64,000 nt of DNA, from NCBI GenBank assembly GCA_019426215.1, contig CM033394.1, forward strand, positions 16,698,195 through 16,762,194, in the 5' to 3' direction. Positions within the stretch are counted from its first letter, which is position 1, and each line of letters begins with the position of its first letter. The notes below the pieces were generated by a model that did no database searches, had not been told where the DNA came from, and saw only the letters and a list, made by a program, of their open reading frames with translations. The translations under genes were made by a program, and so were the position numbers. Source of the stretch: Buddleja alternifolia (lineage: Eukaryota; Streptophyta; Magnoliopsida; Lamiales; Scrophulariaceae). This document shows positions 35,080 through 47,700 of this stretch, piece by piece.

Positions 35080-36850
35080 CAAGGTTTAGACATGGCTCAG
35101 ATTCTTTTCGTGTTTATATGCTTTAAAATTAGTTTTATTGCATATTGGAATTGATTGGATTTTCTGTTTAATTTTTGGATAGGTTGAGTTGGTGTTAATT
35201 TGAAAATCAAGGGCTGCATTTTTATGTTTTTTGTTTAAAATAGAGGGGGGGTCGCCGTCGCATGGCAGCGCTACTGGCAGCGCCGCTGCTGTGCCACGGC
35301 AACGGACAGCGCTGGCGAACAGCTACGCGCTGTTCGGCAGCACGTACTGTGTGCACACACTGCTGCTCGACCACGCGTCGTCATGGTCGACGGCACAAAG
35401 CGGCGGCTGCCTGTGTTTTTCATGTTAGTGGTTTTATGCAATTTCCCCAATTTCCAAATATTTTTTGTAATAATTGCGTTTTAGGGCTTGGGTCGTTTTT
35501 GTAATTAAATTAAAAATGCAACCCTAACTTGTGATTTTGTAAAATTAATTTTTGAAACTCAAATTGAAATTATTTAAAATTTATTCTAAAATTGGATTTT
35601 CAAAATTGGAATCATTTTATTTAATTTTGAGAAATGAAATAAAATGGAATTTATTAATTTTCTGAATTGAATAAAATTGGGTTTTTAGAAAAATATTTTT
35701 AGATTAATTTGGAAAGTGTGACTTTTTATGGAAGTTTCTAAATTGATTTTTAGAAATTAGAGTCTTTGTGTCCATTAATTAATTAGATCATCTTTAATTA
35801 AAGACGGTGAATATTAATTTATATTTGCATGATAGCATGTTTATGTGATTATGTGGTGATCCAAGTTGAGCCATAGACTAGTTGTTTTTTATAATTTGAG
35901 GACCTGCGTGCCATGTTTTTCATTTTATTGTAAATGAGAAGGAAAGGTTTATTTAAATGTAAATTTGAATACAAAGATGGAGGCATTCAATCCCATGGAG
36001 TTTTGAAGACCTTAGCTTAGGGTCCGAGTCCTTAGATTATAATGGTCAACACCTTGATGGCCCGGGGTGTTTAGATATTGGCTTGACTAAGATCACATTT
36101 ACCGCTTTATGCATGATTGCTTATTTTCTTATGTTATGAATGTTGTGAATGTATGCATGATCACCTAAGAAAGATAAGTAATTGAAAAGTGTGAGACCTT
36201 GTTTTGAAAAAACCCCTTTATCCATATTAAGTCCTTAAATGGATAAATTGAGGGGCCCGGAAGCTCCTTGATTAGGTCCAGTGCCTTCCATTATTAAATG
36301 TGAGAGGGAATAGCGCGGCTTGTCATCATTGACGACCATAAGTCGTGGGATGGTGGCAAGTTAATTGTAGTAATCTCACAACTAGGCCTTCTACTACGAC
36401 AAATGGTCATACTAGAAGTGCATACGGATCTCAGTCTACCCAGGGGTCAACCATGAGTCGTGGGACGCCCTGGGCACTGTTATTGCATGAGAATTTGATG
36501 GGTCAGACTTAAACACAGATTAGTGTACGGTTGCATCGTGTTCTCGGGACGTGCATGAAATTTGAGGCAAACATCTCGAGAACCACCTGGATGTGGATGG
36601 GGTCGTCGTGCCTGTTCCATGTTACCGCCCATTGACCAGGAGTCGTGGGATGAGGTTGGGAGATTTGACACTCGAGCCCACTGGAGATTTTAAACTTCCC
36701 GTCTTTTGTCAATTTGGGGTGATGGATATCATAAAGTTAAGTGGGAAAACACATGTATATTTAAAATTCCTTAATTGCATGTGAATATATGTTAGAACTG
36801 AATGCTAATGATCATTTTTTGTTTTATTGCATTTTACACAGTATTATCAT
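35080..36850 (+). other. Untranslated leader of B1 with a GC-rich island
   Basis: About 1.8 kb without a credible ORF between primer site and gag. An island at about 35250-35415 is very rich in CG and CAGC words (GGCAGCGCTACTGGCAGCG, TACGCGCTGTTCGGC) in an otherwise AT-rich leader. The ORFs there are composition artefacts. An equivalent island occurs in B2 at 56945-57235. Several GTCGTGGGA-type words recur at 36340-36655. Confidence 0.6.
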
Positions 36851-37742
36851 GGATATCGTTTGTTCTAGTTTAAAGTCTTGGAAAGAAAAAAGTTTAATGG
36901 CTTGAACTATGCCGTCTGGCATAAGTTTCTAGATATCTACCTCAAGGGTGAGAAACTTGATTACATAATCAAAGGGGAAATCCCACCTAGACCCGAACCT
37001 GCCGCTCGCGCTCGTACTTTGGAATACTTGGCAAAGCAGATTGATGGTGAGGCTTATGTTTGACATTTCATACTATCCATGATGTCCGAAGATCTGATTA
37101 AGATATATGGAGATGTCAAACTTGCCAAGGACATCATCAAAGATATTGAGGAGACATTTGGAAAGAAGACGCCAAAGGGTAATTGCCTTCATTGCCATGG
37201 GATGGAACACTTGAGCAAGGATTATCCTGCTACCTTCAAAAGCCACAACGAAGGTGTGTTTATTGTTGAGGTTAATTTGTCGATTAACCATGCTTCTTGG
37301 GTGTTTGACACTAGCTGTGGTACTCACCTTTGCAATGACTTGCAGGTGCTGTCTAGAAGCAAAGAGCTAGATGACGGGGACATGGTCCTAAGGATGGGTA
37401 ATGGAGCGTCTGTAGCTGCAAAGGCTATTGGAAACATTATTTTAGTTCTTCAGGATAGTAATAAGTTTATTTTATAGGATGTTTATTATGTTCCCGGATT
37501 GATTCAGAACCTTATTTATGTTTCCGTTTGGACAAAGGAGGTTTTTCTTCTAATATAAATAAGGGTTTTTGTTCAATGTTTTATGGTTCTAAATTAATCA
37601 TGAGAGCATGAATGTATAACAACCTTTATGTTTACCCGTATACTAATTCTCGTGCTATTCAAACAATAAACACGGGAAAGCGTAAATCTGATGATCAACC
37701 TAATGCACAAATCTGGCATGCTAGACTTGGTCATGCATCTAA
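36851..37742 (+). pseudogene. gag-protease remnant of B1
   Basis: Starts around KKFNGLNYAVWHKFLDIYLK (36878 on), a typical copia Gag N-terminus. A stop at 37061 and a large internal deletion bring it quickly to a zinc knuckle (CLHCHGMEHLSKDY, with the last Cys as Tyr, about 37180-37220). The protease motif follows (WVFDTSCGTHLC, DTS for DTG). The GAG-pre-integrase motif IWHARLGHAS at about 37710-37740 is cut by element C. It would have formed the particle core and matured it. Confidence 0.82.
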
Positions 37743-38922
37743 TGTTAGGAAATTTCATGTTAGAAGTTTTGATGATGACAAGAATAGGTTTTATGTTAGA
37801 CCCCAAAGATATGTAAGTTTACCTTTATTTGAATATGTATAAGCATTTAAAGTTATCGAGTTGTAATTTTTAGTTAAGGCTTTTATCTTTATGATTTTAG
37901 ACTAGTATCTAGCGCTTGAGCTATGATAGAATTCTAGGTGAGTCTATCAAATTTATATCAGAGATTAGCGTCTGAAGACCTTGAAGATGAAGGATTCTTT
38001 AAGCGGATGACAAAGCACTTGAGAATCAATTCAGAACGATAAACGCCATAAGCGCCTGTCAACACCTGAATTTAATCCTAAGTCAATAAGCTATTTAAGG
38101 CCATCATCAACGGACATTATTTCTAACGGGAAATAAATTCAAATGCATTAAATGCTTGATAAGAGCATTAAATGTGATAAGGACTATTGATGGTACGGAT
38201 AAGCTTTTCTATTGACTGTCAACTCAATGTAGGTCTGCTACCCACTCTATGCAGCAGAATTTTCAGAGATGTCAGAAAAAGACTGTTTCAAGCGCCTCGT
38301 GCTTCACACATTCCTACATATGTCCAACGGACAAATCCCGAGAAAAGTCTATAGATACTCACAGCTCAAACCAAAACCACCAAGAATTATTCACTTACGC
38401 TGTTCAAATATATATACAGTCTCAAAGCTAAAAATCTCCATAGCCAAAATCTTTTTGAGCTCTTACATCTCTACAGCCAGATCAATATCTCTTACATCTT
38501 TCCAAGAAAAATCATCATTTAAAGAGATATTCTAATAGATGTTTGAACTTTTCAAATCAAACAAACCTTGATAAAACCCATCAACCTCTTCAATCTGAGT
38601 GACGAAGTTGTTGATAGACAAACATTATTTCTGTGTGGAAGAAGCTTTGATAGAAGCAGATCTCAGCCGAGTTGAAATCTTTGTGATCAGGGAACTCGAT
38701 ATCAAGTCTTCATCAAGTTTCTATTGTGTTGAAGACTTGTATAAATCTTCTGTTGTGCTGACCCTGATTTAAGTGCTGAGCATCTGATCCTTTTGATCAA
38801 GCACTCAAAACTATTGTCTAAGTTAAGTTTACAAAAGCAAGTCTTAAAATTTGAAAAGAATTAAAAGGTCTATTCAACCCCCCCCCCCTCTAGACCCTTT
38901 CATATGCCACTTGGGACCAACA
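37743..38922 (+). repeat. 5' LTR of element C
   Basis: 1180 bp, TG...CA. It matches 48893-50315 but lacks about 243 bp after GTGTTGAAG (about 38736). It ends with a C-run (about 38878-38888) and CACTTGGGACCAACA. It carries the motifs AGCGCTTGAG, TAGCGTCTGA, AAGCGGATG and AAGCGCCTG seen in the other Sirevirus LTRs. Confidence 0.92.
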
Positions 38923-38924
38923 AG

Positions 38925-38936
38925 TGGTATTAGAGC
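38925..38936 (+). other. Primer-binding site of C
   Basis: TGGTATTAGAGC, one transition away from the initiator Met tRNA complement used by A and B1. Confidence 0.88.
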
Positions 38937-39019
38937 GGTTAAAGTTGAAATTTTAAAATTTCCAAGCATAACAGCTTGTTTAGATCCTTTTTCAAAATCT
39001 AGTTGCTTCAAAATTTTCC

Positions 39020-40605
39020 ATGGCATTTGCTAAAGTTCCTAAACTGACTGAGTCAAACTATGACGCATGAAAAGTCAAAGCATTTACATATCTTTGTTCA
39101 TGTGATGATGACATGTGCGTTATTATTTCAGATGGACCTATTCATATATACAAGGTTACCATTAGAGCACCTGGAGCCACAGAAGAAACTCAGGATGGCT
39201 ATGTGGAAAAGCTAAAATAAGAATGGTCTCCGGATGAGCGTCGAAGAGCGAATTTGGACAATGTTGGTCGTAACGCTCTATATACTGCTATTGTTGATAA
39301 TGACAACTTTTATTCAATAAGATCAAATCTTGTAATACTACCAAAGAGATATGAGATACGTTAGCTATCATATGCAGTGGCTCAGCACAAATCAAGGAAA
39401 ATAAACTTTACATTGCCAAGGAAAAGTTTAACAGTTTTAAGATGTTGCCCAGTGAAACTTTGGAGCAATTGGACATAAGATTTACAGCTCTTACTACAGA
39501 ATTAACATCTTTGGGTATGGATTTCCAGAATTGAGAAATGGTTATTAAGATTTTCAGAATTCTACCTAGTAGATTTTTGATGAACACAACAACAATGAGA
39601 GAATCTAACATGTTGGATCGTCTAAGTCCACAAGATGCCTTTTCAGAACTTAAAGCATTTGAGTTTGAGTTAAATTCAGCCAGTGATGTTGTGAGCAGTT
39701 CGGTGATTGAGTCTGGAGCGCTTATGGCATCAATCAAGGGTAAATCTGGTAACAAGAGAAAGGTTTCGAATATTAGTGAAGATGAGGAACTAGCACTATT
39801 GAACAGGTTTAGAAAATTCCTAAGATATGAAAAGAAAGGTAGTCCTAAGCATCAAGGACAGAGTTCATATCAAGCGTTTGCTCCAGTTCAATAACAGTAT
39901 CAAGCACCTCAATTTTCTGCACCTTCTCCTTCAGCGCCGATTCAATACCAAGCGTCTACTCAACAGAATCTCTCAGCGCCAGTGGTCTCAAAACCACAAA
40001 ATGCAAGGTTACCAAATGAACAAAAGATGAAAACTAATCTTTGTTATAATTGCAGGAAACCAAGGCACTACCAGGTAAATTGCCCTTATCCAAACGTATC
40101 CAAGCCCTCAAGGCAGGATTATGTGGATAGAAACTAATTCAGGAGCAACCTTCGTCAACAAGGTTTGCTTGCAGAATCAGAACCAGTGTCCGCACCTGAA
40201 GATTTGAAGTCTTCAGAAGAGAGTAGTGATGATGATGAGCCAGTGGATGACTCAGTGCTTATTTGTCTCATGGCCAGAGATGATGAAGCGTCTCCTGAGG
40301 TAAACACTGAATTATCCCATCCTCTTACTTATGATGAATTGCTTGATAAAGTAAATGAATACTAAGTTATATCAAAATCACTTCAATATCATTTCATCTC
40401 TCAAAAGTGATAACGTAGTGCTCAAGTTAGAGTTGCAAGTTCAGCTACAATGCATAAGAAGAACAAATCACTTGAGAGTGAGATAACCAACTGGAAAAGT
40501 GATCTTGATATAATAGTCAAGAGAGAAGCTGAGCTGATTGCTAGACTAGCTAAATCAGAGCAACTCGTCTCATCATTGTCTAAAGCATCATGAAAGCTAG
40601 ACAAT
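39020..40605 (+). pseudogene. gag: gag of element C
   Basis: Starts MAFAKVPKLTESNYDA, then a TGA replaces the Trp of the DTWK motif. Several further stops and a frameshift follow near 39310-39360. An open stretch at 39538-39894 covers the end of the capsid-like domain. The zinc knuckle near 40040-40085 keeps all ligands (CYNCRKPRHYQVNC). Next come the acidic segment SSEESSDDDEPVDDS and a coiled-coil region that in A is deleted. This copy is best for seeing the full Gag layout of the family. Confidence 0.87.
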
Positions 40606-43600
40606 GTGACTGAGGTAACAAGACTATTTGGTGAGAAGACCGGTTTAGGATGCAATAAATTCGGTAAACAACCAAACAAATCTAATGTTACGGCGAACAA
40701 CAAAGGAAAGGGTATTTTCTTTGTTGAGAAAGGTTCAAAAAGTCAAACACCTGTTGAACCAAGCGACAACGGTATGAGGCCAAATGAGAAAGTCAACACT
40801 GACTCAGGCACGGATAAGGCGAAAGCAAATGACTCACAAATACGGGTTCATCCAAACTCTCAAAAGGCTAAGGATAAACCTAACCATAGTGAATCAAGCG
40901 CTAAGCGTCCACCAACAAAAGTGCAACCCAAGCCAGCGCCAAGGAAATATCAGCGTCCATATCCACAACGGTCTAGATCATATTATTGTTACTATGATGA
41001 TTATGATTCTGACTATGATTATGATTACTATTATAATCGAGGATATTATTATACACCCAAAAAGCACATACAACACGATGTCTTAAGAAGGCCAGTGTTC
41101 CCACAATGAAGACTTGTCAAATATGGGTTCCTAAAGTTCTAGTTCAAACTAACCATGCTACTAATGTTAAAGGACCCAAGCAACAATGTGTACCTAAAAA
41201 GAAATATAACTTCCCTTTTGATTATAGGTACCTAGAGCTAGAGCCGATACATCTGTTTGGTACATCGATATTGGATTGTCAAGGCACATGAAAGGCTCCA
41301 AGGATATCTTGATCAACTATCGAGCTACCAATGGTCCTCAGGTTGCATTTGGTGAAAACTCCAAAGGTAAAACCAAAGGTATAAGTACTGTACATAGGGG
41401 GAACATCATGATAATTGAGGGTCTTAAGCATAATTTATTAAGCATAAGTCAATTTTGTGATAAAGGCTTTGAAGTCAAATTCTCAAGCGGTTGTTACTAT
41501 ATAAACGACGCTAAGACTAAATCTACTAAATTAAAAGGTACAAGAACAAACAATGTGTATCTAGTAGATTGGGGTTCAACAATTGATAACAACCCAATAT
41601 GCTTTGTTTCTAAGAGTCTAAATGAATCTAAAACGGGTTAGTTATGGCATAGAAAAATGAATCACCTCAACTTTAAGACAATCTCTCATCTTATAAATCT
41701 AAATCTTGTAGACGGATTACCCAAAGGACCATTTCATAAGGATCGCCTTTGTGATGCTTGTCAAATGGGAAAACAAGTTAAATCATCTTTCAAGATAAAA
41801 CCTCATCTATCCACCTCGAGTATACTTGAACTACTTCACAAGGATCTATTTGGACCTGTTCAAATGATCAGTGTGAGCAGTAAAAAGTATACTTTGGTGA
41901 TAGTAGATGATTTCTCTCGATTTACTTGGGTGGAATTTCTTTCATCTAAAGATGAGACATGTGACAAGTTAACAATGCTTATTGGGCAACTTCAAACATT
42001 GAAAAATCTTAAGGTTGCAAAAATAAGAAGCGATCATGGCACTAAGTTTACTAACAAGGTTGTTGAGAAGTTTTGTGCAGAGAATGGAACACATCATGAG
42101 TATTCAGCTCCCAGAACTCCTCAACAGAATGGTGTTGCTGAGCACCGGAACAGAATGCTAAAAGAAGCCACTAGGACGATGATAGCAGAGTCCAAGCTTA
42201 CTCCTAGGTTTTAGTCCGAAGCGATCAACACTGCCTGTTACACTCAAAACCGTTGCATGATCAACAAACAGCATGGGAAAACTCCATATCAACTATGGAA
42301 GGGACGTAAGCCTAATTTTTCATATTTTCATATCTTTGGTTCTCAATGTTTTATTCATATGGATCCCAAAGCTTAAAGACATTTGATCCTAAAGCGGATG
42401 TGGGAATCTTTCTAGGCTATGCCAAGAATGGAAAGAATTTTTGCATCCTAAATAAGATCAAATTGAAGATTGAGGAATCTATTCATGTTGTTTTTGATGA
42501 TGCTAACCAAGAACTGAGTAAGGTTAATATGAATGATGTAGAAGTTGAAGACCTGTGTCATCAAGCGTGTAAGATTACCATTGATGATGATAGTGACGAC
42601 GATGGTGAGATCTTAGTGCCCCCTCCTAATATTACTCGTGAGGTTATTTCAGGTAACAATGTAAGATATGTTGATGATCATGAAGAGAGTGATCATCAAA
42701 AGCAAAGTAAGATCTGTGAACTTGAAGCGCCTACGCAAGAAGATAGTCTAGCACCTGAGCAAGTGAACCAAGCGCCTGTTCAACCTCTTAACCCATTTCA
42801 ACTTGATAGACTATGGTTGCGTGATCATCCACCAGAGCAGATAATTGGAGATATTAGAACACCTGTCATGACTAGGGCCGCTACATTCAATGAGGCCATG
42901 TTCGCAAGCTTCCTATCTCATATTCAACCAACTAAAGTGGATGAAGCATTAAGTGATCCTAGTTGGATTGAAGCCATGCAAGAAGAGCTTAACCAGTTTG
43001 AGCATAATAAGGTGTGGACTCTAGTACCAAGGCCAACTCACTAAGGAGTTATTGGGACTAGATGGGTTTATAGAAATAAGATGGATGAGAATGGCATTGT
43101 AATAAGGAACAAAGCCAGACTTGTCGCTCAAGGATATTGCCAAGATGAGGGTATTGATTTTGATGAGACATATGCTTCGGTCACCCGCATTGAAGCAATT
43201 CGGATGTTTCTAGCGTATGCAGCTTTCAACAAGTTTACAGTGTATCAGTTGGACATGAAGAGTGTTTTCCTGAATGGTAAACTCCAAGAAGAAGTTTATG
43301 TGAAGCAACCACCAGGATTCATCAACAGCCATGGTAAAGGTATGGTCTACAAGCTAGGTAAAGCACTTTACTGGCTTAAGCAAGCACCTCGAGCATGGTA
43401 TGACACTCTCTTAGTCCGGATTGGTAAAGGCTTCTCAAAAGGCAGCGTTGATACAACGTTATTTAAAATTACCAATAATGAAGACATTCTCTTAGTCCGG
43501 ATTTATGTTGATGATATTATATTTAGATCTACTAATAAGCGTCTGTGTGAGAAGTTTTCAAAAATGACGCAAGAACAATTTGAAATGAGCATGATGGGTG

Positions 43601-44450
43601 AATAACTTTCTTCTTAGGATTACAAGTTAAACAAATCCCTAATGACATATTTATTTACCAAGCTAAATATACGCGTGATATGATTAAGAAATTTGGTATG
43701 GAAAATGCATCATATTCAAAAATTCCAATGAGCTAAACGCTTAAGTTAGATAAAGATGAAAGTGGGAAGAAGGTTGATATCACTAACTATAAAGGTATCA
43801 TTGGATCACTTCTTCATCTTACTGCTAGTAGACCTGCTATTATGTTTTTGATATGCATGTGTGCACATTTACAATCTGACCCTAAAGAGTCGCACTTAAT
43901 TGCTGCCAAGAAGATCCTTAAGTACCTAAACGGCACACAAAATGTGGGCTTATGGTATCTAAGGGACTTTTCTTTTGAAATAATTGGTTACTCAGATGCA
44001 GATTTTCTAGGTTGCAAAATAGATCGTAAGAGTACTAGTGGTAGATGTCAAAATCTAGGTGATAGGTTAGTTTCATGGCATAGTAAGAAACAATGATCGA
44101 TAGCTACCTCTACCGCTGAAGTTGAGTATGTAGCTGTAGGAAGTTGTTGTGCACAAGTGTTATGGATGAGGCAACAACTTAAAGATTATGGTATAATACT
44201 AGGTCCAACCCCTATTCATTGTGATAATTAAAGTGCCCAAGCCATGACTCAAAATCCTGTTCTTTATTCCAGAACCAAACATATTGACATTAGATACCAT
44301 TTTTTTTGTGACCATGTTCAAAAGAAAGATATCTCCATGCAATTCATTGGTACAAAAAAACAATTGGTAGATATCTTAACCACAACGCTCAACGAACAAC
44401 GCTTTCTCACTTTAAGAAGTGAATTAGGTATGATTGATTTAAATGCTTAA
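40606..44450 (+). pseudogene. pol: pol of element C (protease, integrase, RT, RNase H)
   Basis: The linker (VTRLFGEKTGLGC, then Lys/Pro-rich and Tyr/Asp-rich) leads to a protease site mutated from DSG to DIG (about 41268). Integrase: HHCC finger around MNHLNFKTISHL...CDACQMGK (41657 on), core LHKDLFGP, RSDHGTKF and NGVAEHRNRM, with the Asp and Glu residues present. RT: 42900-43605 with TRWVYRNK (after a stop), DMKSVFLNG and [11 protein letters not shown]. RNase H: 43990-44450 with DRKSTSG and the tail HIDIRYHF. At least seven stops or frameshifts break it. Confidence 0.9.
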
Positions 44451-44480
44451 CCATTTGAAACATCATATTTTATAAGCATA

Positions 44481-44557
44481 AAATTTAGGGGGAATTTTAT
44501 TTTATGCATAATGCTTTCAAAGAAAACACTAAGAAGTTGTTAATTTTAGGGGGAACC
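44481..44557 (+). other. Paired polypurine-like tracts after RNase H of C
   Basis: AAATTTAGGGGGAATT at 44481-44496 and AATTTTAGGGGGAACC at 44542-44557, about 45 bp apart, just after the pol stop. They match the pair in A. Confidence 0.65.
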
Positions 44558-44752
44558 TTAAATGGTTAACTGTATTAGAAAAGTGAAATTGACCATAAAT
44601 GTTTCTCTTGCATTGGTCATAAGCACTTGGCCTTTTTGCATTAAAATTGATTAAACGCTACTATATCTTTCAGCGTCTGAACATCTTCTCAAAAGTAACT
44701 AAACGCTTAACTCATTCTCAGTTAAGTTCTTATCATAAATGAGTATCAAATA

Positions 44753-47700
44753 ATGGCTGATATCTGCGTTAAGGTTCTTGAGTGCAGAGCCGGTTCGTTT
44801 GATAAAATTAACCATCTACAATTTTTGATGATGGTTGCTATTGCGAAGAATTACCAAATTAATTGGCCTAGGTTTATTTTTGAGCGTGTTGCATAAATGT
44901 TGGGGAAGAAGCCTCCCACCAAACCTTATGGCCCTGTATCGCAACAGCCATGTTCCAAGCGCTGGAACTGTCGTTCAAAAAGATAAATGTTTGGGTAAAA
45001 AGATGATTTCCACTCTTCTTCATCCTCCCACGGTCGGTGGAGCTGCGTTGCCCAAGGAAGAACGCGCAAGATGCAAAGCTGAAAAGCTGAGCAAAAAGCA
45101 AAAGGAAGAAGCGCTTCACAGAATTGCTACAGCTAATTTCTACGAAGATTATCCTGCATTAGCGTCTCCCACTGAAGAGCGCCCAGCAGACGTTGTATTG
45201 GGTTTGAACGTCAAGAAGTCCAAGGTGGCTCTGAAAGCGAGCCGTCATCCCCTCATCCTTCACCTGTGCATTTCTATAAGGATGTTGAGCAAGAAGAGCA
45301 AACAGAAGCTCTTAAGCGGAAGAAGACAGTTAGATCACTTCTAGCTGAATCTGAGGTAATTTACGTTACCACCACTCGTGAAAAAGATTCGCACTCCAGC
45401 AGCTAGAAAGCTAACTGATCCTCGTGGTATCCCACAGTCAAGCACCCTGTCAAGCGCTCCTGTAGAGCCAAGTGCAGAATCTAACCGAGCATCCGACGCT
45501 CAAGAAGAACCATCAGCCGCTCAAGACGATTTGCAAAAGGAGCCTGAGGCTAGTGAACCCCAAGTTCATCCTCTGGATCACGTTGCTGAGACTAGCGCTC
45601 AGGGTAAGAAATTTCTTCTGCCAAGGCCTTTTCTCTATTTTCTACCTTCTATAGAAAATTTAGTTCTTAAGGTGTGTTTCTTTCTTTCAGCTCCTTTAGA
45701 AGTTAACGTTGAAATAGAAGTTGTTGCACCTGTTTCTGAGAGCATGCCAGTGGAGTTAGATGTTGATCTCTCTACTGTTGTGGCAATCGCTCAAGAGGTT
45801 GCTGCAATCGCTGAAGGTGATCTCCCATACACGGTGGGTGGATCAGCCGCTAGGCATTGGGTGGTATTAGATCGAGACATAGACCACTCAGTTCTCTCTC
45901 GGGCTTTACTCAATGAAGTCTATGTTTTGCATGGAGACATTGAGGAAGGTTATGTCTATGCTGAGCACTGTATTCAAGAAGCAATTGAGTATGATGCCTG
46001 GTTTTCCCGGATTCTTTTTGATGAAGAGTTGACAGAGGCTCAAAAAGAGGAGCTCATTACAATTGCATCCGAGGATCCAACGCCTCCCCAGAAGAAGTAT
46101 AAGAAGACCAAGAAATCCAAGTCTTCTACTAGTAGTGCAGAAAAGGAAATCCCCAAACGTACTTTGGCCTCTAAACCTCCTAAGCCCCAAAAGGCTCCCA
46201 AGCCCTTGCAAAGGACTTTAGTCGAGGTTGATTTGGCATACTATGATGCTCATCTGCACAGTGAACCAGAGGCCAGGCTGCCAAGGAATGAGACGCTCAA
46301 TTTTTAAGATAATTATTCTCATATTCCTTAGAGTCCAAGTGAGGAGACGCTCAACAAGCTTGGCTACTCTCACTACCCTGAGAAAGTCACTCACTACTCC
46401 AATCTTGAGAGTCCGCAGCCCCTCCACTTGTGGAAAGCTAAAGGAATCACAATTCCTGACAAGCCCGCAGATTTCAAGCAAATGATTTCCCGAGAAGCGC
46501 AGCTATACTTCAAAAGAGTGTGGCACGAAGATTACAATCCAGATCTCCAGCGGTTCATCGCCTTGAAAAACATTCATGGTCGCGGATTTAGAGCTATCAT
46601 TGCAGCCGGTTCAGAATGGCTCATTCAAGAAGCTGAATGGGTCAAGGCATATGACTTGAAGTGCCATACTGTTGAAGAAATAGTTGCCAACCCAGTATTG
46701 TTTAATCAAGCTATTCATGACAAACGCTAACCCTTTGCCCACTATTGTCTTGATTCCAGAGTCCAACGCCTCGGACCTGTTCTATCTCTGCCAGCTATTC
46801 ACCAGCTTCTTGAAGAATCCCTCCCCGAGTTCTTTCAGTCCAATCTTGTTCTAGATGAGAACAACGCTCCCACTAGCGAATCTTCAAGCGCTAATGTGGA
46901 AGTGGATACGGAACAGCGCTATGAGTTCTCTTCAATCGTATGAGACTCAGAGACGCTATGAAAATATTCGATCACATCTTTACACAGACCGTTGTCACAG
47001 CAACTGGGGCCACTATTAGTGCCTTCTCAGGTTTCATCTTTTCAAATTCCTACCCCCAGGAGTTAAGCGCTCATTACCAGAGGGGAATCAATTTGCTCGA
47101 AGGGCATTATAACCCATCGCTTACTCACGTTGTTTTGGCATACTTAGAGGACTACTGCAAGCATTACATTTCTAATCTTCCAGACTTGCCAGCAGATAGG
47201 CTGCTGTATTTTAATAAGGAGAAAACCGATGACTCTCTGTTCTTTATTCCAGGGTCAAGTGCCAGGTTAACTCCAGTTGATCCTATTGATGTTATTGGTC
47301 CTATGTGGGTAGCCGCTAGAGAAAGCCCACTTTCTGTATTTTCGCAAGAATTACTCCAGCTCTCCACTTTGAAAAATATTCCATGGCTGGATGTTACGCT
47401 CATGACAAGAATGACTCCTGCAGAGATCATTCCAGAATCATCTCTGATTTCCTCATTGTAGTGGCTCTCAAATTTTTGTAAGTATTATTCTTCAACGCCA
47501 CTTCTTGCCAATTTTTCATTTGAGTCTATAGATACTCTTGTTTTTGTTATCCGAGAAGCGTTTTCTGAGAAGGACGTGGAGACAATTTTTGAGGAAGAAG
47601 CCTCTACTAGCACTCTCGCTCCAGTCATTGTTGAAAAATTCTCAAGCGTTGAGGCCGATAGAGCTGCTATGGATTCTGCAAAAATCCATGCTCCAGACGC

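Noticed and set aside
35231..35504. ORFs in the GC-rich island of B1
   Set aside because: Low-complexity Ala/Arg/Cys translations in overlapping frames, with no conservation to the matching island of B2.
36480..36784. Overlapping ORFs of about 65 codons on both strands
   Set aside because: Lie in the untranslated leader of B1, not conserved in B2, no domain.
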